DNA from: Acidobacteriota bacterium
GTDB lineage: Bacteria; Acidobacteriota; Terriglobia; Terriglobales; Acidobacteriaceae
DNA length: 64,000 nucleotides
Assembly (NCBI GenBank): GCA_021846985.1
Contig: JAJZVX010000006.1
Location: 62,001-126,000 of the forward strand
Reading direction: 5' to 3'
Of this stretch, positions 23,264 through 35,463 are shown piece after piece. The notes under the pieces were generated by a model. It had not been told where the DNA came from. It did no database searches and saw only the letters and a program-made list of their open reading frames with translations. Each line of letters starts with the position of its first letter. Within the stretch, counting starts at the first letter, position 1. The position numbers and the translations under genes were made by a program.

Positions 23264-24259
23264 TCACTTTTCACTGTCGAGCTGTTGCATCTGGTGGGAA
23301 TCGTAGCGCGTTCCGGCCACGGCGCTGTCGGGGATAGCTGCCTCAATCGCAGCAACCTCATCAGAGCCAAGGCGAACGTTGAGCGCGCCGAGCGTGTCGG
23401 CAAGCTGCGCGCGGGTGCGCGCACCCAGCACCGGGACAAGGAAGGGCTGTTTGGCCATTACCCAGGCCACGGCCAGTTGCACGGGCGTGATGCCCCGGCC
23501 GGCGGCAAGAGTCTGAAGTTGGTCGACCAGGCGCAGATTGCGGACGAGGTTTTCGCCGGTAAAGCGCGGTATCCTGGCGCGGAAGTCTCCCTGAGGCGCA
23601 GGCTGGGAGCGGGTGAGCAGCCCGCGCGAGAGCACGCCGTAGGCGGTGGCGCCGATGCCTGCCTCTTCGAGGGCGGGAAAAATGCGCGCTTCCGGTCCGC
23701 GGCTGACAAGCGAGTACTCGATCTGCAGATCGACGATGGGATGCACGGCCGAAGCGCGGCGAATGGTCTCGGGACCAACCTCGGAAAGGCCAATGTGGCG
23801 CACATAGCCTGCCCGGACCATCTCTGCGATGGCTCCCACGGTCTCCTCGATGGGGATCTGCGGGTCGAGGCGCGCCGGGCGGTAGATGTCGATGTAGTCC
23901 GTACCCAGGCGCTTGAGAGAGTACGCCAACGCCGTCTTGACCGCGGCGGGGCGAGCATCGAAACCGATCCAAGAACCGTCGGGAGCCCGCTGCGCCCCGA
24001 ACTTGACCGAGAGAAACACCTTTTCGCGGAGAAAGCGCAGGGCCACGCCGAGAAGCATCTCATTCTGGCCCATGCCGTAGAAGTCGCCTGTATCGAGCAG
24101 GTTGATGCCAGCGTCAATGGCCGCGTGGATGGTAGCCAGGCTTTCCGCCTCGTCGGCGGGGCCGTAGACTCCGCTCATCCCCATGCAGCCAAGCGCGATG
24201 GGAAAGACTTCAGGGCCGGTACGGCCCAGCTTGCGGATCGGGAGGCCTTGGGTTGTCAT
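23264..24259 (-). CDS. Aldo/keto reductase
   Basis: MTTQGLPIRKLGRTGPEVFPIALGCMGMSGVYG...; AKR motifs (GINLLDTGDFYGMGQNE). Confidence 0.93.
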   Translation of the reverse strand: MTTQGLPIRKLGRTGPEVFPIALGCMGMSGVYGPADEAESLATIHAAIDAGINLLDTGDFYGMGQNEMLLGVALRFLREKVFLSVKFGAQRAPDGSWIGFDARPAAVKTALAYSLKRLGTDYIDIYRPARLDPQIPIEETVGAIAEMVRAGYVRHIGLSEVGPETIRRASAVHPIVDLQIEYSLVSRGPEARIFPALEEAGIGATAYGVLSRGLLTRSQPAPQGDFRARIPRFTGENLVRNLRLVDQLQTLAAGRGITPVQLAVAWVMAKQPFLVPVLGARTRAQLADTLGALNVRLGSDEVAAIEAAIPDSAVAGTRYDSHQMQQLDSEK

Positions 24260-24398
24260 GCGCCTGCTCCTTCGATACGATTTGCAGCCAACGAGCATCG
24301 TAGGCTGGGATGGGGATGGCCGCAAGTGCCAAACGCCTTTCCGGCATGCCGCGATTCGGGACAGGGCCAGCAAAAGGACAGCGTCAACCGATAAATAA

Positions 24399-26228
<1,830 letters not shown>

Positions 26229-26640
26229 GCGCGACGGATCGAAAGCGCAGAACCTGGCCTGGCCGGCGTTTCCCGCGTGTCCTGTGGGTGCGCACTCGAG
26301 GCCTGGATGCGTTGCCGGGTCAGCTCATGGCGCAGGATCCGTTCCTTCAAATCTGTCGCGGCCCTGTGAAGATGGCGCACATTCCAGGTGTAGATTCGCC
26401 TGGCATCCACCTTGCGCGCGCAGGCCGGATGCAGGGCATCGCAAATCATGCCGCCGGTGTAGCCCAACCTCGCGGCGCGCCGCCAGGTTGCGAAATATTC
26501 CTCTCCGGAGGGTTTTACGGTTTGGAAGACAGAGGCAGCCGTGCCAGCTTGCCCAAAAAATAGGACTCACGCGGGTATTGACAAGCGCTTTCGTTCGGGC
26601 CTATTGTTCAATCCGTTTTTTTCCAAAGGGAGGATTCAAA

Positions 26641-27213
26641 ATGATGGCGACATTTGAACTTCAGCCCGGGAAATCGGAACTTGAGGAGTTGGCGGCGGAG
26701 TATTGGCAGAAGACCGGCGAAAAGGAACACGAACTTGAGAAGGCAGCGTATGAAGCCGGGGCGGCGATCCGGAAGGGGGATTACTCGCTGGCGAATCTGG
26801 AGATGATTGTCCGCTGGAAATCGGAGCGCGTCGTTCATTACCTGATCGGGAACAGCGAAGAGACAATCCGGCAGGCGCTAGCGGTGGCGGCCTCGCCGGC
26901 GAGCACGGTGCGGAGCGCGGTGGATGCGCTGACCAGCTTACACGGGATCGACATTGCGGTCGCATCGGCGATTCTGGCGGCGATTGATCCAGAGCGCTAT
27001 ATGGTGCTGGACGTACGGGCGCTGGAAGCGCTTGGGCATGCGCGGCACGACGTGGACTTCTACGAGAAGTACCTGGCGTTTTGCCGGCAGGTGGCGGGGA
27101 GCGGGGCCATCAAGCCGCAGGGCGAGTTGCCGGGGCCCACGGCGCTTCATGCGCTGGAGCGGGCGCTGTGGGAGTGGTCGCGGTGCCATGCGGAACAAAG
27201 TGTGGGCGTTTAG
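26641..27213 (+). CDS. Helix-hairpin-helix (HhH-GPD-like fold) hypothetical protein
   Basis: 190 aa; LTSLHGIDIAVASAILAAIDPERYMVLDVRALEALG resembles HhH plus the conserved Asp region of base-excision glycosylases; RBS GGGAGG upstream. Confidence 0.65.
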   Translation: MMATFELQPGKSELEELAAEYWQKTGEKEHELEKAAYEAGAAIRKGDYSLANLEMIVRWKSERVVHYLIGNSEETIRQALAVAASPASTVRSAVDALTSLHGIDIAVASAILAAIDPERYMVLDVRALEALGHARHDVDFYEKYLAFCRQVAGSGAIKPQGELPGPTALHALERALWEWSRCHAEQSVGV

Positions 27214-27246
27214 CGGGAAGCGTCCGCGCGGGTTAGAATCGCGTAC

Positions 27247-28059
27247 GTGAGCGACTCATTTGAGATCGGCCCTGTACAGGTGGGCGGGGGGCGGCTGTTT
27301 CTGATCGCCGGCCCCTGCGTAATCGAATCCGAGACCCATGCGCACAGAATGGCCGAAGCGATTCAGCGCATTGCGGCCGATCTGGGAGTTCCCTATATTT
27401 TCAAAGCCAGCTACGACAAGGCAAACCGGACCAGCGTGAAGAGTTTCCGCGGGCCGGGTCTGGTGGAGGGTACGCGCATCCTGGGGCGGATCGCCAAGGA
27501 TACCGGGCTGCCGGTGCTGACCGACGTGCACGAACCGGGGCACTGCGAAGTGGCAGCAGAGGCAGTAGACGTGTTGCAGATTCCGGCGTTTCTGTGCCGG
27601 CAGACGGAACTGCTGGTGGCCGCTGGCAAGACCGGACGGGCGGTCAACATCAAAAAGGGCCAGTTTGTGGCGCCGTGGGACATGCGGCATGGGCTCGAAA
27701 AGGTGCGATCGACAGGCAACGAACGGGTGTTTCTGACCGAGCGGGGAACGAGCTTCGGATATAACACGCTGGTGGTGGACTTTCGCGGGCTGAAGACAAT
27801 GCGGGAGATGGCGCCCGTGGTATTTGACGGCACGCACTCGGTGCAGCAGCCCTCGGCAGCGAACGGCGTGAGCGGCGGACAGCCGGAGTTCATTCCACTA
27901 CTGGCACGGGCAGCAGTGGCGGCGGGAATCGACGGGCTGTTCCTGGAGGTCCATGACGACCCGGCGAACGCCAAGTCGGACGGCGCAAATGCGCTGGATC
28001 TGAAGCTGCTGCGGGGGTTGCTGGAAAAGCTGCTGGCGATCCGGGCAGCGGCAGAGTAA
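27247..28059 (+). CDS. kdsA: 3-deoxy-8-phosphooctulonate synthase
   Basis: 270 aa; IAGPCVIESE, FKASYDKANRTS, PVLTDVHEP motifs. Confidence 0.96.
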   Translation: MSDSFEIGPVQVGGGRLFLIAGPCVIESETHAHRMAEAIQRIAADLGVPYIFKASYDKANRTSVKSFRGPGLVEGTRILGRIAKDTGLPVLTDVHEPGHCEVAAEAVDVLQIPAFLCRQTELLVAAGKTGRAVNIKKGQFVAPWDMRHGLEKVRSTGNERVFLTERGTSFGYNTLVVDFRGLKTMREMAPVVFDGTHSVQQPSAANGVSGGQPEFIPLLARAAVAAGIDGLFLEVHDDPANAKSDGANALDLKLLRGLLEKLLAIRAAAE

Positions 28060-28245
28060 GAAGGCCGCATCATCCAGATACAGCGGTCGCGATGCTGGCC
28101 GAGGCGCCGAGGTTATCGCGGGGAGGCGCCTCAAGCGAACTGTTCCCTGCCCCTCTGCAGACGGTGCCGGACACAACGGCTGGCTCGTGCTCTGCATCGT
28201 TCGGCGGCGTGTGCCGCGAATCTGCTTGCCTCCGCCAGGCCCGCC

Positions 28246-29643
28246 TTACTCCGTTACCATTCCCTGGCTGTCAGCCTCAAATCCGCCGGCTTCGGCCACC
28301 CGCACCAGCCGGTGCAGGTAGGCTCGCGAAATATGCAGGCTGCGCGCCGCCAGCGTCTTGTTGCCGCGCATTTCGCGAATGGCTTCGGTGGCCAGCCGGA
28401 TTTTGAAGTCGTGAATCTGCTGCTCGAAGCTGCCCGCAGGCATCCCCGCGTTGAGCGCCATGGCCTCTTCCTTGCGCAGGTTTTGCGGCAGGTCCGCCAC
28501 GCGGATCGTATTTCCTTCCGCCAGCACCAGCGCGCGCTGCACCAGGTTCTCCAGTTCGCGCACGTTGCCCGGCCAGCTATGCTCTTGCAGAACGGCCATG
28601 GCCTCCGGCTCAAACCGCTCCACATTCTTCCGGTACATCTGCGCGTAGGTGCGCAGAAAATGACTGGCGATCTGCGGTATGTCCTCGGGATGATCCTGTA
28701 GCGAAGGCGTTTCGATTTTGACTACATTGATCCGGTAGTAGAGATCCTCGCGGAACTTGCTCTTGGCCACCATCTCCGCCAGATTCCGGTTGGTGGCAAA
28801 CACCAGCCTAGCCTTGAGCGGGATCAGCTTGTTGCCGCCCAGGCGGCTGAACTCGCGCTCCTGCAGCACGCGCAGCAACTTAACCTGCGTCATCAGGCTC
28901 AGTTCGCCGATCTCGTCGAGGAAGACAGTGCCATCCCCAGCCTGCTCAAAGAAGCCCGCCCGCGACCCCACCGTGCCCGTGTAAGCGCCTTTCTCGTGCC
29001 CGAAGAGCTCGGCTTCGATGAGCGTCTCGGGAATCGCCCCGCAGGGAACCGCCACAAACGGCCGGCTGGCGCGGCTACCCAGATTATGGATGGCCCGCGC
29101 CACCAGTTCCTTGCCCGTGCCGCTCTGTCCGGTTACCAGCACCGACACATTCAGATCTGCCACGCAGCGCACCAGCCGGTAGACCTGCTGCATCTGCTGG
29201 CTCGATCCGATGATGCGGTCGCAGCTGACAGGCAGCGCCATCCGTTCCTGCACGGTCTCCAGTTGCTGTTTCAGCGCCGCGCTTTCGTGCGCCCTCCGCA
29301 GCATGGTCCTCAGATCGCGGATCGACGGCGGCCGGCGACAGTAGCCGTATGCCCCCAGGCTCACCAGTTCCTCGGCCCGGCGCCGCAATCCGTCATCGGC
29401 TAGAATCACCCACGGCACCGCAGTCCCAAGGTGATCCTGCGCGAAGCCGATACGTTCCCGCACCAGAAGGTGATGGGAGTTCAGGTCCAGAAGAACCACG
29501 TCGCACTCTTGCGCAGAAAGCGCGGGCTCAATCTGGTCAACGTTCGATACCAGGAAGACTTCAAATTCTTTCCCCAAGGCAGAACTCAGAAGAGACTGAA
29601 GCGCACGGTCCTCTGAAAACAAGCAAACACGAGTCATAAACAA
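28246..29643 (-). CDS. Sigma-54-dependent Fis-family response regulator, candidate Tad regulator
   Basis: 465 aa; receiver ([10 protein letters not shown]), AAA+ ([23 protein letters not shown]), C-terminal HTH; divergent from the Tad operon. Confidence 0.93.
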   Translation of the reverse strand: MFMTRVCLFSEDRALQSLLSSALGKEFEVFLVSNVDQIEPALSAQECDVVLLDLNSHHLLVRERIGFAQDHLGTAVPWVILADDGLRRRAEELVSLGAYGYCRRPPSIRDLRTMLRRAHESAALKQQLETVQERMALPVSCDRIIGSSQQMQQVYRLVRCVADLNVSVLVTGQSGTGKELVARAIHNLGSRASRPFVAVPCGAIPETLIEAELFGHEKGAYTGTVGSRAGFFEQAGDGTVFLDEIGELSLMTQVKLLRVLQEREFSRLGGNKLIPLKARLVFATNRNLAEMVAKSKFREDLYYRINVVKIETPSLQDHPEDIPQIASHFLRTYAQMYRKNVERFEPEAMAVLQEHSWPGNVRELENLVQRALVLAEGNTIRVADLPQNLRKEEAMALNAGMPAGSFEQQIHDFKIRLATEAIREMRGNKTLAARSLHISRAYLHRLVRVAEAGGFEADSQGMVTE

Positions 29644-29986
29644 GGAAACCCCTGCTCTCGCCGTATGGTGTGCGGCTGGAATTGTAGAGCCATCGTAGCG
29701 GAAGGCATCTTGTCAATCAACTATTCGTACTCTTTTAATAACACTTTAGTAACCATTCCCAGGAGATTACCTGCACTCGCCGTTGTTTTCAGGCTGTTGA
29801 TTCTTGCCATATCTCACTGATTGATCGTTTGTTGTCCATTGATTTCCCTATCCAACCGGTGCTTTCCCAACGGGCGCCCGGACTCTGCTGACCGCAGAGG
29901 CAACCACTCCGAGCAGGATGGGCGCGACGGAGACACCCGCTGTCGCCTCGCGTTGTATATGGACTGCTTCACCCTCCGCTGCAACT

Positions 29987-30010
29987 GTATACATCCGTCT
30001 ACATCCGTTC
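29987..30010 (+). promoter_or_regulatory. Putative enhancer (EBP-binding) site A: GTATACATCCGTCTACATCCGTTC
   Basis: Direct repeat ACATCCGT-CT-ACATCCGT; same motif upstream of two other sigma-54 promoters; ends 57 bp before the -24 GG. Confidence 0.7.
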
Positions 30011-30064
30011 TGGTTTCTTCAACCTAAGTGATTCATAGTAATCGCGTTAAAGGGCCAATGGGTT

Positions 30065-30081
30065 TTGGACAGACGATTGCT
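30065..30081 (+). promoter_or_regulatory. Putative sigma-54 promoter: TTGGACAGACGATTGCT
   Basis: -24 GG and -12 GC with exact 10-nt spacing and full TTGCT -12 element; 45 nt upstream of the first Tad-operon ORF. Confidence 0.72.
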
Positions 30082-30125
30082 GTTCTTATCGGCGTTGGCA
30101 TGGCTGGCAGAGGAGGAAAACGGAG

Positions 30126-30290
30126 ATGAACTGGATTGCCGGATGGTCCGCTCTTGCTGTGATTGCGCTCTCGGCAGCCGTGGGAGCCTGCCTCTCCGAG
30201 TCGCGTATCCGCTTTATTGTCAATTGGCTGCTGCTCCCGGTGCTGTGCGAGGGAGTGCTGCTGCAGCTGTTTTACTTCAACACGCACTGA
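30126..30290 (+). CDS. Small membrane protein, first ORF of the Tad operon
   Basis: 54 aa MNWIAGWSALAVIALSAAVGACLSESRIRFIVNWLLLPVLCEGVLLQLFYFNTH; strong RBS AGAGGAGG; below the ORF-track cutoff. Confidence 0.7.
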   Translation: MNWIAGWSALAVIALSAAVGACLSESRIRFIVNWLLLPVLCEGVLLQLFYFNTH

Positions 30291-30305
30291 ACAGGGAGAC
30301 CGGGA

Positions 30306-30815
30306 ATGCATTCGATTGCATGGTGGCCGACCGTACTGGTTCTGGCTGTTGCCATCTTCACCGATCTGCGCAACCGCCGCATCCCCAACTGGCTGGTGGT
30401 GCCTTTCCTGGTAACGGGAATCGTGCTTTCCGCCTGGCTCCACGGCTGGCACGGCGTGGCATGGAGCCTTGCGGGGCTTGGTCTTGCCGCGCTGCTCTTC
30501 GGCGCGCTGGCCTGGATGGGCGGCATGGGCATGGGCGACGTAAAGCTTTGCGCCGCCATCGGCGCCTGGATTGGGCCTGTGCAGTTGTTCACCGCGCTGG
30601 TACTCACCGGCCTCGCTGGAGGCATGATGGCGCTGGGCTGGGCCGCATGGGGCGGCTTTCTTGGCGACCTCTTCCAAAGCACCGGCGACCTGCTGCTGGG
30701 CGGAAAGAAGCGCAGCCTGCAGCGCGTGCATGTGCTCTCCAACCCGCTGGCGCGCAAGATGCCTTACGCTCCGGCCATCGCCATCGGCACACTTTTGTCC
30801 TTTTTATCCCGCTAA
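30306..30815 (+). CDS. tadV: Type IV/Flp prepilin peptidase (A24 family, CpaA/TadV)
   Basis: FTDLRNRRIPNWLVVPFL and GMGMGDVKL (GxGD) catalytic motifs. Confidence 0.93.
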   Translation: MHSIAWWPTVLVLAVAIFTDLRNRRIPNWLVVPFLVTGIVLSAWLHGWHGVAWSLAGLGLAALLFGALAWMGGMGMGDVKLCAAIGAWIGPVQLFTALVLTGLAGGMMALGWAAWGGFLGDLFQSTGDLLLGGKKRSLQRVHVLSNPLARKMPYAPAIAIGTLLSFLSR

Positions 30816-30830
30816 GGAGAAAACGCGGCT

Positions 30831-32135
30831 TTGCAAGGCAGTTGGACCATCTTCGATTTTGAGGCGGCGCAACCCGCTGCGCCGATTGATTCCGGCGCTG
30901 CGGCCACCCGCACAGGAAGGATTGGCGGCATCGTGAGACCTGCTTCCCACCGCGACCTCGACGACCTCGGCTCCAGCCTGCTGTCTGTCGCGCTCATCAG
31001 TCCCGATACGCAGCGCCGCATGGCGGCGGCCTCAGCGCTGGCCGGCTCTCACGCCTGCGACACACGGGAGTACTCCGGCTACCCAGAGCTCGACGAGGTT
31101 CCCCGCCTTATGCAACAGAATCACGATGTCGTTATCGTCGATCTCGACAGCAATCCGGAGTATGCTCTCGATCTGGTGGAAAGCATTTGCGCGCATGGTT
31201 CGGCCACCGTGATGGTTTGCTCCGCGCAGACCGACCCCGAGCTGATGTTGCGCTGCATGCGCGCCGGCGCTCGCGAGTATCTCACTCTTCCCTTTGCTTC
31301 CGGCGCGCTGGCCGAAGCCCTTGTGCGCGCGTCGGTGCGCCGCCCCTCCGCACATCCGCAAAAGAAGGCCGGTGGACGGCTGCTGGTTTTCTTCGGCGCC
31401 AAAGGCGGCTCCGGCGTCACGATGCTGGCTTCGAACTATGCCGTTATGCTGGCGCGCGAGTCCAGCCAGAGCACCCTGCTCATTGATCTCGATCTGCCCC
31501 TCGGCGACGCCGCCCTCGCCCTCGGCGTCGACGGCCCCTACTCCACCGTCGATGCCCTGCAGAACGCCAACCGCCTGGACGCCAATTTTCTCTCCAAGCT
31601 TCTGCGCAAATACAGCCCCGACCTCTCCGTCCTTGCCGCTCCCGGCAAATTCACGAAATTCGAATCCTCCGCCGAAGCCATCGACCGGCTGATTGCCGTG
31701 GCCCGCAGCTCGTTCGACAACGTGGTCATCGACACCGGATCGCGCCTTGACTTGTTCGGCACCTCGGTCTACGAGGAAGCCAGCACCGTCTATCTCGTTC
31801 TTCAGATTGGCATCCCCGAACTACGCAATTCCAATCGCCTTGTCACGGAGTTCTTCCCGGGACAGCAATCCCGGCTGGAGATCGTGCTCAACCGCTTTGA
31901 ACCCTCCTTGCTCGGTGTCGACGAGGAACACATCGCCAAGGCCCTCACCCGCCCCGCTCAGTGGAAGATTCCCAACGACCGGGGCGTCGCGTATACGTCG
32001 CAAACCACGGCCTCGCCCCTCGCCCTCACTGACCAGCCCATCTCCCGTGCCATCTGCCAGATGGCACGGGCGGCCTGCGGCGCGGTCGAAACTGCGGAAA
32101 AAAAGAAGAAGACCTTCTTGAGCATCTTTGGCTAG
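30831..32135 (+). CDS. tadZ: Tad pilus assembly ATPase/localisation protein (CpaE/TadZ)
   Basis: Receiver-like N-terminal domain followed by MinD/ParA-like domain ([34 protein letters not shown]); TTG start. Confidence 0.92.
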   Translation: MQGSWTIFDFEAAQPAAPIDSGAAATRTGRIGGIVRPASHRDLDDLGSSLLSVALISPDTQRRMAAASALAGSHACDTREYSGYPELDEVPRLMQQNHDVVIVDLDSNPEYALDLVESICAHGSATVMVCSAQTDPELMLRCMRAGAREYLTLPFASGALAEALVRASVRRPSAHPQKKAGGRLLVFFGAKGGSGVTMLASNYAVMLARESSQSTLLIDLDLPLGDAALALGVDGPYSTVDALQNANRLDANFLSKLLRKYSPDLSVLAAPGKFTKFESSAEAIDRLIAVARSSFDNVVIDTGSRLDLFGTSVYEEASTVYLVLQIGIPELRNSNRLVTEFFPGQQSRLEIVLNRFEPSLLGVDEEHIAKALTRPAQWKIPNDRGVAYTSQTTASPLALTDQPISRAICQMARAACGAVETAEKKKKTFLSIFG

Positions 32136-32164
32136 CTCCAATCTCACTCCTGGACGGTGTTCCT

Positions 32165-33445
32165 GTGCAGGTACTGGATCTCGAAAAATACAAATCGGAT
32201 ATTCATCGGACGCTGATTGCCAAGCTCGATCTCGAGAAGCTTTCGCGTGTCAACTCCAGCCAGGCTCGCAAAGCGACTGCCGACCTCATCAACGAAATCA
32301 TTCTTGATCAGCGCGTGCCCCTCAGCTTCGAGGAACAGGAGAAAATTCAGTCCAACTTGCTTGACGAGGTCTTCGGCCTCGGCCCGCTCGAGGCGCTGCT
32401 CTCTGATCCCAAGATCTCCGATATTCTCATTAACGGCAGAGACAAGGTCTTCGTAGAGCGCGGCGGCCGCCTGCAGCGCGTGGATACGGTCTTCCGCGAC
32501 GACCGCCATCTGCTGCAGATCATCGACCGCATCGTCTCCCGCGTGGGCCGCCGCGTGGACGAATCCTCGCCCATGGTGGATGCGCGCCTGCCCGACGGCT
32601 CGCGCGTGAACGCCATCATTCCACCGCTTGCTCTCGACGGGCCTTCGATGTCGATCCGCCGCTTCGGCAACGGGCCCGTCGCCGCCAACCAGCTCGTTCA
32701 GCTCAAGAGCATCTCGCCATCCATGATGGAAGTGCTTTCGGCAGCGGTCCGCGCGCGGCTGAGTATTCTCATCTCCGGCGGCACGGGCGCGGGCAAGACC
32801 ACCTTCCTGAACATCCTTTCGCGCAATATTCCGCAGAGCGAACGCATTATCACCATCGAAGACGCCGCCGAACTGCAGCTTGCCCAGGAAAATCTCGTCC
32901 GCCTGGAGACCCGCCCGCCCAATATCGAAGGCCAGGGCGCCATTCGCCAGCGTCAGTTGCTCATCAACTGCCTGCGCATGCGCCCCGACCGCATCATCCT
33001 CGGCGAAGTCCGCGGCGAGGAAGCTTTCGACATGCTGCAGGCCATGAACACCGGACACGAGGGATCAATGGCCACCATCCATGCCAACACCACGCGCGAC
33101 GCGCTTTCCCGGCTGGAATCGATGGTCGCCATGAGCAACCTCAACCTGCCCGAGAAGACCGTCCGCCATCAGATAGCTTCGGCCGTCAACATCGTGGTGC
33201 AGGTGAGCCGCCTCAGCGACGGCAGCCGCAAAGTGATCAGCGTCTCCGAAATCACAGGCATGGAAGAAAACGTCATCACCATGCAGGAAATCTTCACCTT
33301 CGTCAAGAAAGGAATCGGGCCCGACGGCCGCGTAATCGGCGCCTTCGAGCCCACCCACATCCGTCCCCGCTTCCTCGACCGTTTCCGCACGGCGGGCATC
33401 ACTCTTTCACCCGGCGTCTTCGAACAGGCGCTGGAAGTCAACTAA
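32165..33445 (+). CDS. tadA: Secretion ATPase CpaF/TadA
   Basis: [14 protein letters not shown] Walker A, type II/IV secretion ATPase motifs; GTG start. Confidence 0.97.
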   Translation: MQVLDLEKYKSDIHRTLIAKLDLEKLSRVNSSQARKATADLINEIILDQRVPLSFEEQEKIQSNLLDEVFGLGPLEALLSDPKISDILINGRDKVFVERGGRLQRVDTVFRDDRHLLQIIDRIVSRVGRRVDESSPMVDARLPDGSRVNAIIPPLALDGPSMSIRRFGNGPVAANQLVQLKSISPSMMEVLSAAVRARLSILISGGTGAGKTTFLNILSRNIPQSERIITIEDAAELQLAQENLVRLETRPPNIEGQGAIRQRQLLINCLRMRPDRIILGEVRGEEAFDMLQAMNTGHEGSMATIHANTTRDALSRLESMVAMSNLNLPEKTVRHQIASAVNIVVQVSRLSDGSRKVISVSEITGMEENVITMQEIFTFVKKGIGPDGRVIGAFEPTHIRPRFLDRFRTAGITLSPGVFEQALEVN

Positions 33446-33461
33446 ACCCTGGGGAGTCTTC

Positions 33462-34433
33462 ATGGCCGTGATCCTCATGCTCGTCTTTCTCGGTGTCTTT
33501 GCCATCACGGCAGGGCTCGCCTATGCCTTCAGCCACGGCTCGGCGCGCCGGTCCAAGAGAGTCGCGGCGGTTCTGGAGTCGGCTTTGGCCAACGGCAACG
33601 AGAAAGCCGCCGAAATCAACCTCGATTTCCGCAAGAACGATTTGCTCAGCGCCGTTCCCTGGCTCAACCGCAGGCTCATCAAGCTCGACCTCGCCGAACG
33701 TCTGCAGGCCTTCCTGGCGCAGGCCGGCCTCAAGTGGACCACCGGCAAGCTCATCCTGCTTTCGCTCGCCGCTCTCGCCGGCGCCTTCTACCTTGTCCAT
33801 CTGCGCACCGGCTCCGTGATCTTTTCACTGCTGTGTGGACTGGCAGCGGGCGCTGCACCCTTCGGTTACGTCGCGTTCAAACGGCAACAGCGCTTCGCCA
33901 AATTCGAGAAGGGTCTGCCCGACGCGCTCGACCTTATCGTCAGTGCACTGCGCGTGGGCCACAGCTTCTCGGCCGCGCTCAGCCTGGTCACACGCGAGTG
34001 TCCAGACCCTGTCGCCAGCGAGTTCCGCACATGTTTCGAAGAACAGAACTTCGGCCTCGAACTCCGCGGCGCCTTCGAAAACCTCGTCTCGCGCGTCCCC
34101 ATCCAGGATCTGCGCATCGCCGTCACCGCCATCCTCATTCAGAAGGAGAGCGGCGGCAACCTCTCCGAGGTCCTCGAAAAAACCGCCTACGTCACTCGTC
34201 AGCGCTTCCGCCTCAAGCGCCAGATCCAGGTGCACACCGCGCAGGGCCGCCTCACCGGGCTCATTCTCACGCTTCTGCCGGTTGTGCTCGGCATCGGCCT
34301 TTATCTCGTCAACCCTTCGGCCATGAGCTTGTTGTGGACGCGCCCCATCGGCATCAAGCTCCTGTACACCGCCGGCGCCATGCTGACCGCCGGCACTCTC
34401 ATCATTCAAAAAATCGTGCGCATGGACGTTTGA
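33462..34433 (+). CDS. tadB: Tad inner-membrane protein TadB (GspF-like)
   Basis: T2SSF domain, gene order A-B-C. Confidence 0.95.
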   Translation: MAVILMLVFLGVFAITAGLAYAFSHGSARRSKRVAAVLESALANGNEKAAEINLDFRKNDLLSAVPWLNRRLIKLDLAERLQAFLAQAGLKWTTGKLILLSLAALAGAFYLVHLRTGSVIFSLLCGLAAGAAPFGYVAFKRQQRFAKFEKGLPDALDLIVSALRVGHSFSAALSLVTRECPDPVASEFRTCFEEQNFGLELRGAFENLVSRVPIQDLRIAVTAILIQKESGGNLSEVLEKTAYVTRQRFRLKRQIQVHTAQGRLTGLILTLLPVVLGIGLYLVNPSAMSLLWTRPIGIKLLYTAGAMLTAGTLIIQKIVRMDV

Positions 34434-34434
34434 T

Positions 34435-35349
34435 ATGGAACTTGCGATCCTCGTCTTCGGTGTCATCTTCCTGCTCATCGCCAGCGGCGGGCTGATGCTC
34501 TTCTATCGCCAAGCCATGATCCAGCGCATCTCCCGCGTGATCATGAAGCGGGAGGAAAAGCAGAAGGGACTGCGCAGCGCCATTCAGCAGACCAGCTCCT
34601 CACTGACCACGGTCCTCGAACAATTCGAGCGCGTGCTTCCCAAGACTCAGGCCGAGGTCTCGATCGTCCAGCAGCGGCTCATTCGCGCCGGATATCGCGG
34701 CGACTCCGCCGTGAAAGTCTTCTATGGCATCAAGGTCATCACCCCGCTGGCTCTCTGCGCCCTTGTGCTCGTCAGCGGCATCGGCCACGGCAACGCCCTG
34801 TTTCTCTTCATCGCCTCCCTGGGTCTTGGCTTTCTCGTGCCCGACTTTGTTCTCGGCAAGATGATCGCGTCCCGTCAGACCAAGGTGCGCCTGGGGCTGC
34901 CCGACGTGCTCGATCTGCTGGTCATTTGCATCGAAGCCGGCCTCGGACTCGACCAGGCCACCGCCCGCACCGCCAAAGAACTGTCCCGCTCCCAGCCGGC
35001 CATCGCCGACGAGCTCAGCGTGGTTGCCCTCGAGCAGCGCGCGGGCCGTCCGCGCTCCGAGTCCTGGCGCCACATGGCCGAACGCACCGACGTCGATGTC
35101 GTACGTAATTTTGTATCCATGCTGGTTCAGGCCGAGCAGTTCGGCACCAGCGTCGCCAAAACTCTGCGCACTCACTCCGACACCCTCCGCACGCAGCGCG
35201 TGCAGTCAGTGGAAGAAAGAGCCGCCAAGACGACCGTCAAGCTGATCTTTCCGCTCGTGATCTTCATTTTTCCCTGCCTGTTCCTGGTCACGCTTGGACC
35301 GGCGGCGATCCTCATGGCAGATTCGTTCAGCAAATACCTCAGCAAGTGA
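34435..35349 (+). CDS. tadC: Tad inner-membrane protein TadC (GspF-like)
   Basis: T2SSF domain, immediately follows tadB. Confidence 0.95.
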   Translation: MELAILVFGVIFLLIASGGLMLFYRQAMIQRISRVIMKREEKQKGLRSAIQQTSSSLTTVLEQFERVLPKTQAEVSIVQQRLIRAGYRGDSAVKVFYGIKVITPLALCALVLVSGIGHGNALFLFIASLGLGFLVPDFVLGKMIASRQTKVRLGLPDVLDLLVICIEAGLGLDQATARTAKELSRSQPAIADELSVVALEQRAGRPRSESWRHMAERTDVDVVRNFVSMLVQAEQFGTSVAKTLRTHSDTLRTQRVQSVEERAAKTTVKLIFPLVIFIFPCLFLVTLGPAAILMADSFSKYLSK

Positions 35350-35367
35350 GAGAAAGGAGAACCGAAC

Positions 35368-35463
35368 ATGGACAACGTTACAATCATTCGCATCGTCTCC
35401 GCTGTGTTGTTCTTCGTTGTGCTGGGATTCGTGATCCAGCGCCGGCGTACCCGCGTCCGCTAG
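35368..35463 (+). CDS. 31-aa single-TM micropeptide after tadC
   Basis: MDNVTIIRIVSAVLFFVVLGFVIQRRRTRVR with RBS AGAAAGGAGA upstream; below the ORF-track cutoff. Confidence 0.6.
   Translation: MDNVTIIRIVSAVLFFVVLGFVIQRRRTRVR

Noticed and set aside
29821-30027. 68-aa ORF upstream of the Tad operon
   Set aside because: Overlaps the putative enhancer site, lacks an RBS and domain features; interpreted as regulatory intergenic DNA.
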